Assembly (NCBI GenBank): GCA_041751875.1
Contig: JBGSIC010000004.1
Coordinates: 212,826 to 276,825, forward strand
Length of the DNA stretch: 64,000 nt
DNA from: JBGSIC01 sp041751875
Lineage (GTDB): Bacteria; Bdellovibrionota; FAC87; UBA2466; JACKAF01
Direction: 5' to 3'
A model generated the notes under the pieces. The model did no database searches. It was not told the origin of the DNA and worked only from the letters and a program-made list of their open reading frames with translations. Positions 1 through 8,928 of the stretch are shown in pieces; the stretch's first letter is position 1; the number at the start of each line of letters is the position of its first letter. A program made the translations under genes and the position numbers.

Positions 1-581
1 AATCCGGTAAGCCCTGCGGGTACCAAATAGCGAGCTTGGTAATCCGAAAGAGTTCTGCGATAAATAGCATCCTGACCCAGGGGAATCGGTCTTGGACCTA
101 CCCAACTCATCTCGCCTCGCCAAATGTTGAAGATCTGCGGTAGCTCATCGAGATGAAACTTGCGCAGGTATTTTCCCACCCATGTCACCCGTGGGTCGCC
201 TCTAAAACTCCCCTGCGTTCCGTCGTTGGGGTACATGGTTCGCAATTTCTGAATCCAAAACCGCTGTTCTCCGCGGCTTAGCCGCTCCTGCTGATAAAAA
301 ATGGGAAGAGACGGATTAGCAACTTTTACCAGCACTGCTAGACCGGCAATCGCGGGAAGCGTAACCGGAAGCGTCGCGAGCACCAACCCTTTGTCGAACA
401 CGGCCTTCCAACGGTGGTAGGGATGGTGGGAAAGCTCTTTCTCTAAAGACTGCTCTGGTTCGCCCCGAGTACCTAACTGCTCTCGGCACACTTGTTGGGC
501 GCCAACGGGAGCAGCAACAAAAGCGAACAACAACATGGCTGAGAGCCATGACCCAATCACCTGTTTTTGAATTTTCCTCAC
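1..581 (-). CDS. Sugar-phosphate transferase (phosphoglycosyl transferase family), C-terminus cut by the window edge
   Basis: This reading frame enters from the right and runs off the left edge, so only about 190 residues are visible. It carries the bacterial sugar transferase signature (PF02397): a membrane segment (GLVLATLPVTLPAIAGLAV), then FYQQERLSRG, KLRTMYPNDG, the catalytic Asp-Glu dyad in FHLDELPQIFN, and SWVGPRP. Such enzymes move a sugar phosphate onto undecaprenyl phosphate and start a surface glycan. An unusual hydrophobic leader (LLFAFVAAPVGA) precedes the family core. The start is uncertain: GTG at 581 gives a basic N-region before that leader, while ATG at 536 is the alternative. 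It lies 52 bp downstream of the TPR gene on the same strand. Confidence 0.85.
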   Translation of the reverse strand, partial: MRKIQKQVIGSWLSAMLLFAFVAAPVGAQQVCREQLGTRGEPEQSLEKELSHHPYHRWKAVFDKGLVLATLPVTLPAIAGLAVLVKVANPSLPIFYQQERLSRGEQRFWIQKLRTMYPNDGTQGSFRGDPRVTWVGKYLRKFHLDELPQIFNIWRGEMSWVGPRPIPLGQDAIYRRTLSDYQARYLVPAGLTG

Positions 582-633
582 CTGTTTGCCTAGTAAAGCC
601 ACAGGAAGGGGGGACGGGCAACGAGAATTTAAG

Positions 634-1566
634 CTAGGAACGCGGGCGTACAATCAGGAGCAGACTTTTTCTCAGGCGGTCGGAAATTTCATAAGGATCC
701 CACTTAGTTTCCGGAAGTTCCGTCGCTAATTCGGTAAACTCTTTAAGATACCGCAAGGCTTCGGCACGGCGGCGTTTGTCCTTATATATAGACTGACCCA
801 TTCCGTAGTAAACCACCGCCCGCTGCGCGGGAAGAAGGCGTTCCGTTTGCAACAAACTTTCAAAATGGCTACGCGCGCGCTCCGGCTGTTGAGATTCGAG
901 GAGTGCCATGGCAAATGCTACGCGCGTACGCACATCTCTTTGGGACGGGGGAAACGCAGCGATTAACCGAATCGCATTGTCGTAATATTCGTTTTTTACA
1001 TGAGCCTCAGCCAAAGGTCCCAATACGCTTGCCTGAAAAGGCTGGGCGGAATGAATTCTCTGCAACGTCTGGTAGTAACTATCCCAACGCTCGCGCTCTT
1101 TTTCGCACCGGGCTTTTTCAAACAGCACGAGAATATTTCCGCGTTCCGCCGCTGCGGATTCTTCGAGTAGCTGTAAAGCCAAGTCCCAGTCGCCCTGCTC
1201 TATGGGGGTTTGGGCCAACAAGAATTTAGCTTGCCCGAGATCCGTCACGAATAGTGATTGAAGCTCCGAAAGTTTCTTGGAAAGCGCCAAACGTTCCGCA
1301 GGGCCCAACCTTCCCCGCTTTTCGAGCCACTCTTTTAGGCGCTGATCGAGTGCAGCACGTCCCTCCTGCCATAAAGTGAGTTCCAATACCGAAAGAAAGG
1401 CGCCCAGTTGCTTGGGGTTTTGACGAGAGATAGTGTTCCAGATCTCTAACGACTCAGAATAAGCTTGATTGCGATAGTAATATTCGGAAGCGCGAACCAG
1501 GGGGTCCGACACAGCGGCTAGGCCAAGAAGAGGCCAGCCACAGAAAACAATTATAAAAAGGCGCAC
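634..1566 (-). CDS. Secreted TPR-like repeat protein
   Basis: A 310-residue protein starting at GTG, with an N-terminal signal peptide (MRLFIIVFCGWPLLGLAA) and a mature part built almost entirely of helical repeats. These include AYSESLEIWNTISRQNP, GDWDLALQLLEESAAA and YYDNAIRLIAAFP, which have the spacing of tetratricopeptide repeats. It probably sits in the periplasm as a scaffold. It lies between an outer-membrane barrel gene upstream (30 bp gap) and a sugar transferase downstream, so the three may be one transcription unit linked to envelope glycan assembly or export. No catalytic motif is visible. The TPR assignment rests on repeat pattern only. Confidence 0.7.
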   Translation of the reverse strand: MRLFIIVFCGWPLLGLAAVSDPLVRASEYYYRNQAYSESLEIWNTISRQNPKQLGAFLSVLELTLWQEGRAALDQRLKEWLEKRGRLGPAERLALSKKLSELQSLFVTDLGQAKFLLAQTPIEQGDWDLALQLLEESAAAERGNILVLFEKARCEKERERWDSYYQTLQRIHSAQPFQASVLGPLAEAHVKNEYYDNAIRLIAAFPPSQRDVRTRVAFAMALLESQQPERARSHFESLLQTERLLPAQRAVVYYGMGQSIYKDKRRRAEALRYLKEFTELATELPETKWDPYEISDRLRKSLLLIVRPRS

Positions 1567-1596
1567 GTTACCACGTCATCACGTCGCACGTTTATT

Positions 1597-2958
1597 CTAA
1601 AACGTAACTCCCAGGGTGCCCTTGGCTAGGAACACACCGCCATTACCCAACGCCGAGCCTGCGAACAAGTACCCTGCGTTCAACCCAAAAGCACAGTTTT
1701 TATAGACTTGGTGCTCAAGTCCCAGATCCACTTCAAGACCGAGATTCTTATTCGCGCCTTCCACCATGCGCGCCCAAATGACTTCGATTCCTGAGGACCA
1801 GTTTTGCGACCAATCGATTCTCACACCGGGACGAATCAAGTAGACACCGGAAAAAACATTTGCCCCGCCGTACGCAAAAAGACCGCCTAAGCCGACACTG
1901 TTGCCATCGGAAACATGCAAAGCGCCCATGAGCTCTTGCCCCATAATAAGCCCCGCGTGGCGGTTGCGGTTAAGTAGCGCAAAGCCGCTAAAGGATCCGT
2001 CGGCGTAGTTTCCATCCCCACTGACATACATGAAATCTAAGAAGGCTTTAAGGGAACTTGTTTCATAAGCCGCGTTCAAAAGCACACTAAAGGAGCTAAG
2101 CGAGTCCGCAGCATTGTCTCCGTTGCCGTCAAAAGCATCTCCGCCCGCCCAAGCAAGCTCACCGCCGAAACTAAAATAACGAACCGTCTTCTTAATATAG
2201 AGATCGACTAAGTTGTTCGTGCTCGGGAAAGGTGTCGTGCCCGCGATAGCAGGCGACATTCCGACAGAAAGCGGATTGATGTTGGGGTTGCCTTTACGGT
2301 TCTGCAACTCATACAAAATACCGGCTTCGACTTCGCTCTCCGGGTTTTCGTACTTCAAATAGACGGAATAATATTCGTGAACGTTCACACCGCGAAGAAC
2401 GCTGGTGGCAAACGGACGAGAGTAAGCCACACCACCAACCACGTTACCTAAATGCAAACGGTAGTCGAAACGATCTAAAGTGGATTGCCAGTTGTCCCAA
2501 GTTTTGTCTCCGGCATCATAAATCAGCCCGTAACCCCAGCTAACCGGCATACGGCCCAAACGAAGGACGCCGAAATCCGATGTCCACTGCAACCACACTC
2601 GACTGAGGATGAGGCCGACTGAGCTGGTATCGCCCCAGATAAATCCACCCTGCCCCGGTCCCAACGCGACATTCGCTGGCGGAGTCATCGGGCTCGTCGA
2701 AGTCGAGGGCCGATTGCTCGTGCCCGGCGAAGCCAGAAGTGACCACTGCGACTGGAGGCTAAAATGGTCATCTATAATAAGGTTGGGTTGAAGAAGCGCT
2801 CTCGCTCCGAAATAACTCTTGGGTCCGGCTGTTCCGGGAGCTCCCAGAGCCAGATCACTGAAGTGACCGGTGTCGGCGCGGAGGCTTCCGCTAAAATTGA
2901 TGGAGGCCGCAAACACAGGCCCAGCAACACATAGCAATGCGATAATAAGGAACTTCAT
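1597..2958 (-). CDS. Putative outer-membrane beta-barrel protein
   Basis: A 453-residue protein with a clear signal peptide (MKFLIIALLCVAGPVFA). The mature sequence alternates polar and hydrophobic residues throughout and ends in aromatic VTF, the usual C-terminal signature for BAM-assembled barrels. Strand-like stretches are rich in Gly, Tyr, Trp and Asn, such as YFSFGGELAWAGG and LRLGRMPVSWGYGLIYD. No specific porin family could be recognised. The gene is first in the minus-strand run with the TPR and sugar transferase genes, so a role in passage of a surface polymer or its precursors is possible but unproven. Confidence 0.65.
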   Translation of the reverse strand: MKFLIIALLCVAGPVFAASINFSGSLRADTGHFSDLALGAPGTAGPKSYFGARALLQPNLIIDDHFSLQSQWSLLASPGTSNRPSTSTSPMTPPANVALGPGQGGFIWGDTSSVGLILSRVWLQWTSDFGVLRLGRMPVSWGYGLIYDAGDKTWDNWQSTLDRFDYRLHLGNVVGGVAYSRPFATSVLRGVNVHEYYSVYLKYENPESEVEAGILYELQNRKGNPNINPLSVGMSPAIAGTTPFPSTNNLVDLYIKKTVRYFSFGGELAWAGGDAFDGNGDNAADSLSSFSVLLNAAYETSSLKAFLDFMYVSGDGNYADGSFSGFALLNRNRHAGLIMGQELMGALHVSDGNSVGLGGLFAYGGANVFSGVYLIRPGVRIDWSQNWSSGIEVIWARMVEGANKNLGLEVDLGLEHQVYKNCAFGLNAGYLFAGSALGNGGVFLAKGTLGVTF

Positions 2959-3012
2959 AAGCGCCTACACTACGCAACTCACCTCTCTCGGGCAAGCTAC
3001 TAATTAGATTAA

Positions 3013-3069
3013 GTAAAGGTGCCTGTGCACTTTCCGGACGAAGTACGGAAAGTGACCTGGCACCTTTAC
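3013..3069. repeat. GGTGCC-type palindromic intergenic repeat, copy 1
   Basis: An 11-bp outer inverted repeat (GTAAAGGTGCC / GGCACCTTTAC) encloses an internal loop (TGTG / ACCT) and a 9-bp inner stem (CACTTTCCG / CGGAAAGTG), with a 9-nt loop. The same design, including the asymmetric TGTG and ACCT bulges, recurs in opposite orientation at 26734-26780. It lies between the barrel gene start and the DUF507 gene end and has no T-run, so it is not an obvious intrinsic terminator. Confidence 0.75.
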
Positions 3070-3078
3070 GGGAACCAA

Positions 3079-3348
3079 CTACGACCCGGCGCGTCTTAAT
3101 TCTTCTTCGTAATACTTCAGGTAGAGATTCTTCCACTGCTGGCTATGCTCAGGGGGAGCATTTTTCATGGATTCAATGCGTGCTTTGGCGCGCTCTGCGC
3201 AGGCCGTTAGCTGGGACATGAACTGCATGCAAACTTTTTTGCCCTCACGGATGGCGGCGTCCTGGTCGGGGTAGCTCACCAGCCCCTGCTTTTTGATTCC
3301 TTCGAGGGCCAGATGCACCAAATGAACTATTTTCTCGTCGCTTAACAC
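3079..3348 (-). CDS. DUF507 family protein (second of tandem pair)
   Basis: An 89-residue, highly charged, wholly helical protein. It resembles the DUF507 family, small proteins found in deltaproteobacteria and some deep-branching lineages, with no established function. Features seen are an N-terminal helix MLSDEKIVHLVHLALEGIKK, a central segment with Tyr-Pro and Asp, and a C-terminal helix KNLYLKYYEEELRRAG. It overlaps the upstream DUF507 gene at a shared base (3348), so the two are almost certainly co-translated. The two proteins are probably diverged copies that could form a heterodimer. Confidence 0.65.
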   Translation of the reverse strand: MLSDEKIVHLVHLALEGIKKQGLVSYPDQDAAIREGKKVCMQFMSQLTACAERAKARIESMKNAPPEHSQQWKNLYLKYYEEELRRAGS

Positions 3349-3626
3349 TAGATCACCGCGTTCTTCTTCTTAATGAGTTCCCGCTTAATCATTTGGAACA
3401 TTTTATCGCGATCCAGGTCGCTGCCTGCTTTCGACGCGTACTGTTCCAAGATTTTCTCTGCTTCTTCGTTAATTTGGTCTTCTACTTTCAGATCCTTAGC
3501 GAAAATTTCTTCCATTTTAGATAGAATTTCCGCCTCATTCGCCTTTAAATGGATAAGCTGTTTGCCCCGCAATGTATGCAGGAGCTTCTGGCAGACCAAT
3601 CGGATTTGGGTCTCGTTAAGACGCAT
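3348..3626 (-). CDS. DUF507 family protein (first of tandem pair)
   Basis: A 92-residue helical protein beginning MRLNETQIRLVCQKLLHTL, a typical DUF507 N-terminus, followed by an acidic central helix (EAEILSKMEEIFAKDLKVED) and a C-terminal segment RDKMFQMIKRELIKKKNAVI. The function is unknown. It starts only 17 bp from the divergent penicillin-binding protein gene, so the two promoters must overlap each other's leader or coding DNA. Its stop overlaps the start of the second DUF507 gene. Confidence 0.75.
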   Translation of the reverse strand: MRLNETQIRLVCQKLLHTLRGKQLIHLKANEAEILSKMEEIFAKDLKVEDQINEEAEKILEQYASKAGSDLDRDKMFQMIKRELIKKKNAVI

Positions 3627-3643
3627 GGAAGGGACACTAGCCA

Positions 3644-5890
3644 GTGCCTAGCGATCAATCAACAAAGAAAGAAAAGCCCCAAAAAAAGGGGGCCCGTAAC
3701 TGGGCGCGCGCCCTGGGTTTGACCGCGCTGGGTCTTTTTGCGGTGGGTACCCTGATTGTCGTTTTCGGGCTTATCTACGTCACTCTTATCCACGCACGCG
3801 TCCAACAAAGAATAGAGCAACTGCGGGCCACCCGTTCTTCGAAGTTCTACGCGTTTTTCCCTTCGCTGGCTGAAGGACAGAAAATCCAGAAGGCGGCGCT
3901 AACGAGTTTACTAGAAGCAGCCGGTTACCAAGCCCTAAACCCCGATGCGCGGCTAACGCCCAAAAGCTATAGTTGGAAGACCTCAGAAATATTGCGTCTG
4001 ATGCGCCCCGCTTTCTCGGGACCTGGACACCCCTTAAGAAAAGAAGAGTTTCAGGTAACGTTTACGGCTCTCGACGGCGCCCTTATCACGGAAGAGATCT
4101 TTGCTGTTGAAGCGCGCAGAGAAGTGGAAAGCCTCGAATTTTCCCCCAAGCAACTGGGTTACTTCTTCGCGGGCCGTTTGCGAAATCAAAGTTCTGTTCC
4201 CTTGTCTGACATTCCGGTTTCTTTGCGCTTAGCCTTTATGGCCATAGAAGATTCACAGTTTCTCGAGCATCACGGGGTGAGTCTGCGCGGCACGGTGCGC
4301 GCACTATACAAAGACCTCCTTGCGATGAAGTGGGTGCAAGGGGGCAGCACCATCACGCAGCAGCTGATGAAAAACCTCTTCTTCTCCCGCGACAAAGTGA
4401 TTACCCGCAAACTCAAAGAGGCGCTTTACGCCTTTGTCGCCGAATCCCGCTTTGAAAAAGAAGTGATACTTGAAGCTTACTTGAATGAAGTTTACCTAGG
4501 CCAATGGAACACACACGAAATTCACGGCGTCTCGGAAGCTTCTCAGTATTATTTCAGTCGCCCGGTTTTTGATTTGTCGGTCGCAGAAAGCGCGACGCTC
4601 GCCGCAATGGTACAGGGGCCAGGCATTTACAATCCTCACAAGTACCCTGACCGGCTTTTGGAAAGACGTAATGTCGTTCTAAAGAAAATGGCGGAAGTGG
4701 GCTTTATTCTGGATTCGGAAAGAGACCAGGCAATTCAAAGCCCGTTAGGCATTGCGCCGGCGGATCGCAATCTTACCGACGCGGCCTACTTCATGGAACT
4801 CGCGCTGCAAGGGCTGCCCCCTTCATTGCGAGACCGCTTGGATGAAGATGCCATTACAGTTTACGTAACCCTTAATCCGCTACTGCAAGCAGCCGCGTCA
4901 ACAGCGCTTTCGGAACACGTTCAAAGGATGGAAGCGTACTACGCGTCGCTCAAGAAAAAACGCGAGGCGGGAAATCTGCTTCAAGGCGCTTTGGTTTCCA
5001 TGGATATCGCCAACTGTTCGGTTCTGGCTATACAGGGCGGGCGCAATTTTCGCGAGGCCCCCTTTAACCGCGCGCTCAATGGTAAACGCCAGCCGGGATC
5101 GCTCTTTAAACCTTTTGTCTTTTTAACGGCGTTTAGTGATCCTCCGGCAGATACGCACTACAACGCCGATAGCTTACTCATCGATGAACCGTTTATCTGG
5201 GAATACGACAAGAAAACTTGGGAACCTCGAAACTACGACACAGAATTTCGCGGTCAAGTCACTCTTGCCGAAGCGCTGCAACTTTCGTTGAATATTCCCA
5301 CCGCGCGCTTAGCCCAATCCGTGGGGCTTAAACCCATTCTTAAGAACTTAAAAAGCGCGGGCATTGAATCGTCCCTGCCGGCCATTCCTTCTTTGAGTTT
5401 GGGAAGCGCGGAAGTCACTCCCTTTGAGCTCGCAAACGCTTACACCACGCTAGCTCGCATGGGTCGCCGTTGCATTCCGCGCAGTTACTGGAAAGCCTTT
5501 GATGATAGTGGAAAGCTCATCACCGAATCGTCTTTGGTAGAAACTCAAGCACTCGACCCCGAAGCGAGTTACGAAACAGTGGAAATCTTAAAAGGGGTTT
5601 TTGCCACAGGCACCGCGCAGTCGGCACACCAAAGTGGACTGCGTTTGGAAGAATTCGCCGGTAAAACGGGAACCACCAATGACTATAAGGATGCGTGGTT
5701 TGTGGGCTTCTCGCCTGAAGTGTTAACTTTGGTTTGGGTCGGCTACGACTCACAAGAAGCGGTGGAATTTCCAGGGGCAGTCGCGGCCCTTCCGATTTGG
5801 ACGAATTTTATGAAAGTAGCTGCACCCTTTCTAAAGGGCAAAGACTTCGAACGCCTTCCGGCTTTAGATGAAGACACCAGCGAACACTAA
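3644..5890 (+). CDS. Class A penicillin-binding protein (PBP1b-like bifunctional transglycosylase/transpeptidase)
   Basis: A 748-residue inner-membrane protein that polymerises and cross-links peptidoglycan. It has a basic cytoplasmic tail, one membrane helix (about 24-46), a small domain resembling the UB2H region of PBP1b (about 65-125), and then a GT51 glycosyltransferase domain with catalytic Glu in EDSQFLEHHG (about residue 202) and QGGSTITQQLMKNLFF. The transpeptidase domain has SxxK as SLFK (about 486-489), SLN (about 548-550) and KTGT (about 674-677). All key motifs are intact. The start is GTG, with GGAAGG about 11 nt upstream. The 3' end overlaps the convergent HEAT-lipase gene by 4 bp. 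Confidence 0.93.
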   Translation: MPSDQSTKKEKPQKKGARNWARALGLTALGLFAVGTLIVVFGLIYVTLIHARVQQRIEQLRATRSSKFYAFFPSLAEGQKIQKAALTSLLEAAGYQALNPDARLTPKSYSWKTSEILRLMRPAFSGPGHPLRKEEFQVTFTALDGALITEEIFAVEARREVESLEFSPKQLGYFFAGRLRNQSSVPLSDIPVSLRLAFMAIEDSQFLEHHGVSLRGTVRALYKDLLAMKWVQGGSTITQQLMKNLFFSRDKVITRKLKEALYAFVAESRFEKEVILEAYLNEVYLGQWNTHEIHGVSEASQYYFSRPVFDLSVAESATLAAMVQGPGIYNPHKYPDRLLERRNVVLKKMAEVGFILDSERDQAIQSPLGIAPADRNLTDAAYFMELALQGLPPSLRDRLDEDAITVYVTLNPLLQAAASTALSEHVQRMEAYYASLKKKREAGNLLQGALVSMDIANCSVLAIQGGRNFREAPFNRALNGKRQPGSLFKPFVFLTAFSDPPADTHYNADSLLIDEPFIWEYDKKTWEPRNYDTEFRGQVTLAEALQLSLNIPTARLAQSVGLKPILKNLKSAGIESSLPAIPSLSLGSAEVTPFELANAYTTLARMGRRCIPRSYWKAFDDSGKLITESSLVETQALDPEASYETVEILKGVFATGTAQSAHQSGLRLEEFAGKTGTTNDYKDAWFVGFSPEVLTLVWVGYDSQEAVEFPGAVAALPIWTNFMKVAAPFLKGKDFERLPALDEDTSEH

Positions 5891-8800
5891 CCGCTTGTTC
5901 CGGCCAAGGTAGACGAAGGCACCGTAGGTTGACGTAGGCGATGGTAAATTTCTTGCGTCGCTTTCCAGGTTCTATCCAAGAACTCTTGCGCACGGCGCTT
6001 TTCTTTTGCTGAAAGCTTCGACATATAGAGCGAAAGTTCCCTCGTCCAAGGTGCCGCTTGATCGGGGTTTTGGTAACCTTTGATTTCAGCGTATTGCTTT
6101 TGTCCTTCCGCGAGAATTGCCGCATCAAAGTTACGGCTGAACCAGTCTCGCGTTTTAATTCCCACGCGCCCAACTAAGTTGCCCACGGCATCTAAGCCCG
6201 TCAGGGGCATGATGGTAATATCACCCACCCAAGGTTCTGACTTTCCCTCTAAGGCTTTCGAAACAGCGCGTATGCCATGGTTTCCAAAAGGCAGATAAGA
6301 TTGGCGCGGGTAAACGTGATTTTCCCCAATTTGTGCGGAGGCGTGAGGTATGGAATCACCCTCTACAATAATATTTCTTCCCACGAGTCTGTCCGCAATA
6401 TCCTCATCAAAATCTTTACCTAGTGTCCTGCCGGCTCCCATGGGATTAAACGCCAAAAATGCCATGTTCTGGGTGTGATCAATTCCTTTTGCTTCTAGTC
6501 GTTTAGCGGCATCGTGATGGAGCGCCTGAATAAGGCCTCCTCCTAAGCTATGCCCCGTTCCGAAAGCAAAGTGCCCTTCCTCGACGACTTGGACAAGGCG
6601 GTCCTCTAAGGACTTAAACTCTAGGCCTTCGCGCTGGGGGCGGCCCGCGCCCATGTCGGAAAGTACGTCAGCCGCGCTTTCGGTTCCCGCGATGGCAAAC
6701 ACAATCTCTTTTTTAGTGTTGGAAGAGATGCGGTGGTACTCGACTACCTTCAACCCTGTTTCAGGATCGGCAAAAGCTTCTTTCACCATGTATCCGGTGG
6801 GCGTTCCATTCTCAAATTCGATCTGTTTCGCTGCCAAGCGCCTTCCGTAAGTTTCTAAGGCATTTTTGGGGGCCAAGCCAACATAGTGTTTGAACTTTTC
6901 CCAAAGTGAGCGACTTGAGTGTACTTCTGGCAACCGATAAACGTTTTCCGCCATCTGCCGGGCCACGGGGATCATCCGATCGAGGCGTTGCGTGGGGGTC
7001 AGATTCTCCAACTCATCCTGACGACTCTGTTCCACGTTTCCCAATTTGCGCATATCCGAATCTAAAATGCGTTCGCGAAGAGCGGGATCTTTATTGACTC
7101 GTTCCCGCACGTAATGGGCGACTTCCCCGTGTGCCGTTTTGGAAGCCGCACGGATCATGCGATCAGGTTCTTGGCCTCTCATACGTAGGACCGCATCGAC
7201 TGCCGCCCGACGCACCGTCATCGTGGGATCGTTCACAAGACGATCTTCGATTAAGGGCAAAAGCTCTGGTTCCATTCGTCCTGCTATCGCTCGCAGCGCC
7301 GCCTCTCGTACTTCGGAATGCCCATTTAAGAGAGCTGCTTCCACTTCCTCAAGCGGTCTATTTCGCAGCCGCCCAGCAGCTCGCATCTGGCCTTCAAAAT
7401 CCTCCGGCCTCTGCGATCTGAATAAGTTGGCGCTACTTCTTAAGTTTGGCCACTGCGTCGGCTGGTACCCCTCTGATTGGGAGAAGCGAGTAAGAACTTT
7501 TGCAGCTCGGGGATCTCGATTCATGTAGAGGACTTGGGAAGCCACACGGTTTACGACCCCAATTTCATCATGAAGGGCACGTTCCAGAATGCTAAAGACC
7601 TCTGGTTCCGAGCGGTCAACTAAAGAGCGCAGCGCCATGACTCGATAAGAAGGGTTCTTGTGGCGCGACATCTTGTCAATAAACTCCAAGCTTCGGTTTG
7701 CTAGAGCCTTTGCACCAGCGCGAGATTGGCGAACTTCATCGCTGAGTCCCTTTAACGCCGCTTTGAAATCATCGTCTGACAAATTGTAGGTGCGCTCTAC
7801 CCAGCTCTCATCGTCTCGCGTAGCGTGTTCGGCCGCTTTTCCAATGCTGTATCCCGAAAGCTGTCCTCGCACCCCGCGTGCTTCAAGATCCGACATGGCA
7901 ATACTTCGTATTTCGGAGTCCTGACCTTTTTGATTGGCCGTTCGGTTAAGTAGGTCAATCACCTCGAAGTGGGGCATGGCTATTTCTTCACGGAGAAGTT
8001 TGAGGCCCTCTTTTTTATCAAAAGAGTTTTCGCTCTCTAGAAGCTCTTTCGCCTCGTTGATAGTTTCTCGCCGGGTAATCATTTCGGCCGGAGATTCCGG
8101 TCCGAGATATATCTCTAAGGCAGCAAGACGACGGACTTCCTCTTGAGATACCGTATCCGGACGGCGTGAAAGTCTATCTTTGCCATGAAGAAGTTCGGCT
8201 CTGAGGTCGATTTTCGGTTCATTCTTATTCATCTGAAGCCGATGCACTTTGGCTCGGATGTCTGCGATATCTATTTCCGAGGCATCCAAAAGGGGCGTTC
8301 GTAACTCGAGCGAAAGTGTTTCAAACTGGGGGTCGCGCGCAAAAAGTTCCTTATTCGTCTTGGGGGGAACAAACACTTGGAGAGCGGCTATCCTTTTGAC
8401 CAGCCATAGGTTGCGTTGGATCTCTTTAGAAGTAGACGGAGTTCGTGACTCTACGAACTCCTGTTCAAGATTCGCTAGCTCCTCACGCACAGCGTTAGTC
8501 GGTTCACCATGTTTTTTCTTCAACGCCTCAGCCAATCTCTTTGCGTATTTCACACTGCCAGGTCCCATATTGGTGAGTCGCTTAAGGACTAAAGGAGAGA
8601 CATTGGCGAATTCGGGGTTTGCCTTTTTGAGCTCGCTATCACGGGTAGCGGTAGGAATGTGGAGATTAATCGAACTCTCACGATCGATTTCATAATCGTG
8701 CACTTCCTTCATCCTCTTATCTAGTGCAGCGGGGACGCGGTTTTGCCGGATGGGTTCATCCAAAAACTCAGGAGGATACTCAGGCAAAACTTCTTTTCTG

Positions 8801-8928
8801 GTGGGACGAAAGCCCTCACCAACAAGAAGGTCATATAAGGGACCACATTTTGTATATGCGGTCGCAGTTGTGGCGTGCAAAAGCACGCCGACAAAGATGT
8901 AAATCCAGTTGCGGGACATGGGCTTCAC
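5887..8928 (-). CDS. Large secreted protein: HEAT-like repeats followed by a class 3 lipase-like domain
   Basis: A 1013-residue protein with an N-terminal signal peptide (about 1-24). The first 300 residues are charged and helical. Residues of about 300-640 form HEAT/PBS-lyase-like repeats, for example NPSYRVMALRSLVDRSEPEV and HSEVREAALRAIAGRMEPE. The C-terminal third is a serine alpha/beta hydrolase with an IVFAIAGTES oxyanion strand, nucleophile elbow GHSLGG (about 791-796), a candidate Asp in EGDSIPHA (about 862) and His shortly after, as in class 3 lipases. It is probably exported and may act on lipids or esters, with the repeats for binding. The repeat-hydrolase combination is unusual. 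Fine substrate cannot be inferred. Confidence 0.75.
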   Translation of the reverse strand: MKPMSRNWIYIFVGVLLHATTATAYTKCGPLYDLLVGEGFRPTRKEVLPEYPPEFLDEPIRQNRVPAALDKRMKEVHDYEIDRESSINLHIPTATRDSELKKANPEFANVSPLVLKRLTNMGPGSVKYAKRLAEALKKKHGEPTNAVREELANLEQEFVESRTPSTSKEIQRNLWLVKRIAALQVFVPPKTNKELFARDPQFETLSLELRTPLLDASEIDIADIRAKVHRLQMNKNEPKIDLRAELLHGKDRLSRRPDTVSQEEVRRLAALEIYLGPESPAEMITRRETINEAKELLESENSFDKKEGLKLLREEIAMPHFEVIDLLNRTANQKGQDSEIRSIAMSDLEARGVRGQLSGYSIGKAAEHATRDDESWVERTYNLSDDDFKAALKGLSDEVRQSRAGAKALANRSLEFIDKMSRHKNPSYRVMALRSLVDRSEPEVFSILERALHDEIGVVNRVASQVLYMNRDPRAAKVLTRFSQSEGYQPTQWPNLRSSANLFRSQRPEDFEGQMRAAGRLRNRPLEEVEAALLNGHSEVREAALRAIAGRMEPELLPLIEDRLVNDPTMTVRRAAVDAVLRMRGQEPDRMIRAASKTAHGEVAHYVRERVNKDPALRERILDSDMRKLGNVEQSRQDELENLTPTQRLDRMIPVARQMAENVYRLPEVHSSRSLWEKFKHYVGLAPKNALETYGRRLAAKQIEFENGTPTGYMVKEAFADPETGLKVVEYHRISSNTKKEIVFAIAGTESAADVLSDMGAGRPQREGLEFKSLEDRLVQVVEEGHFAFGTGHSLGGGLIQALHHDAAKRLEAKGIDHTQNMAFLAFNPMGAGRTLGKDFDEDIADRLVGRNIIVEGDSIPHASAQIGENHVYPRQSYLPFGNHGIRAVSKALEGKSEPWVGDITIMPLTGLDAVGNLVGRVGIKTRDWFSRNFDAAILAEGQKQYAEIKGYQNPDQAAPWTRELSLYMSKLSAKEKRRAQEFLDRTWKATQEIYHRLRQPTVPSSTLAGTSG

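Noticed and set aside
316..621. 101-residue ORF on the minus strand near the left edge
   Set aside because: It is an out-of-frame shadow of the sugar transferase whose frame shows the DE dyad and VGPRP motifs.
7139..7528. 129-residue plus-strand ORF
   Set aside because: Antisense to the HEAT-repeat section of the secreted lipase protein; no ribosome site or family match.
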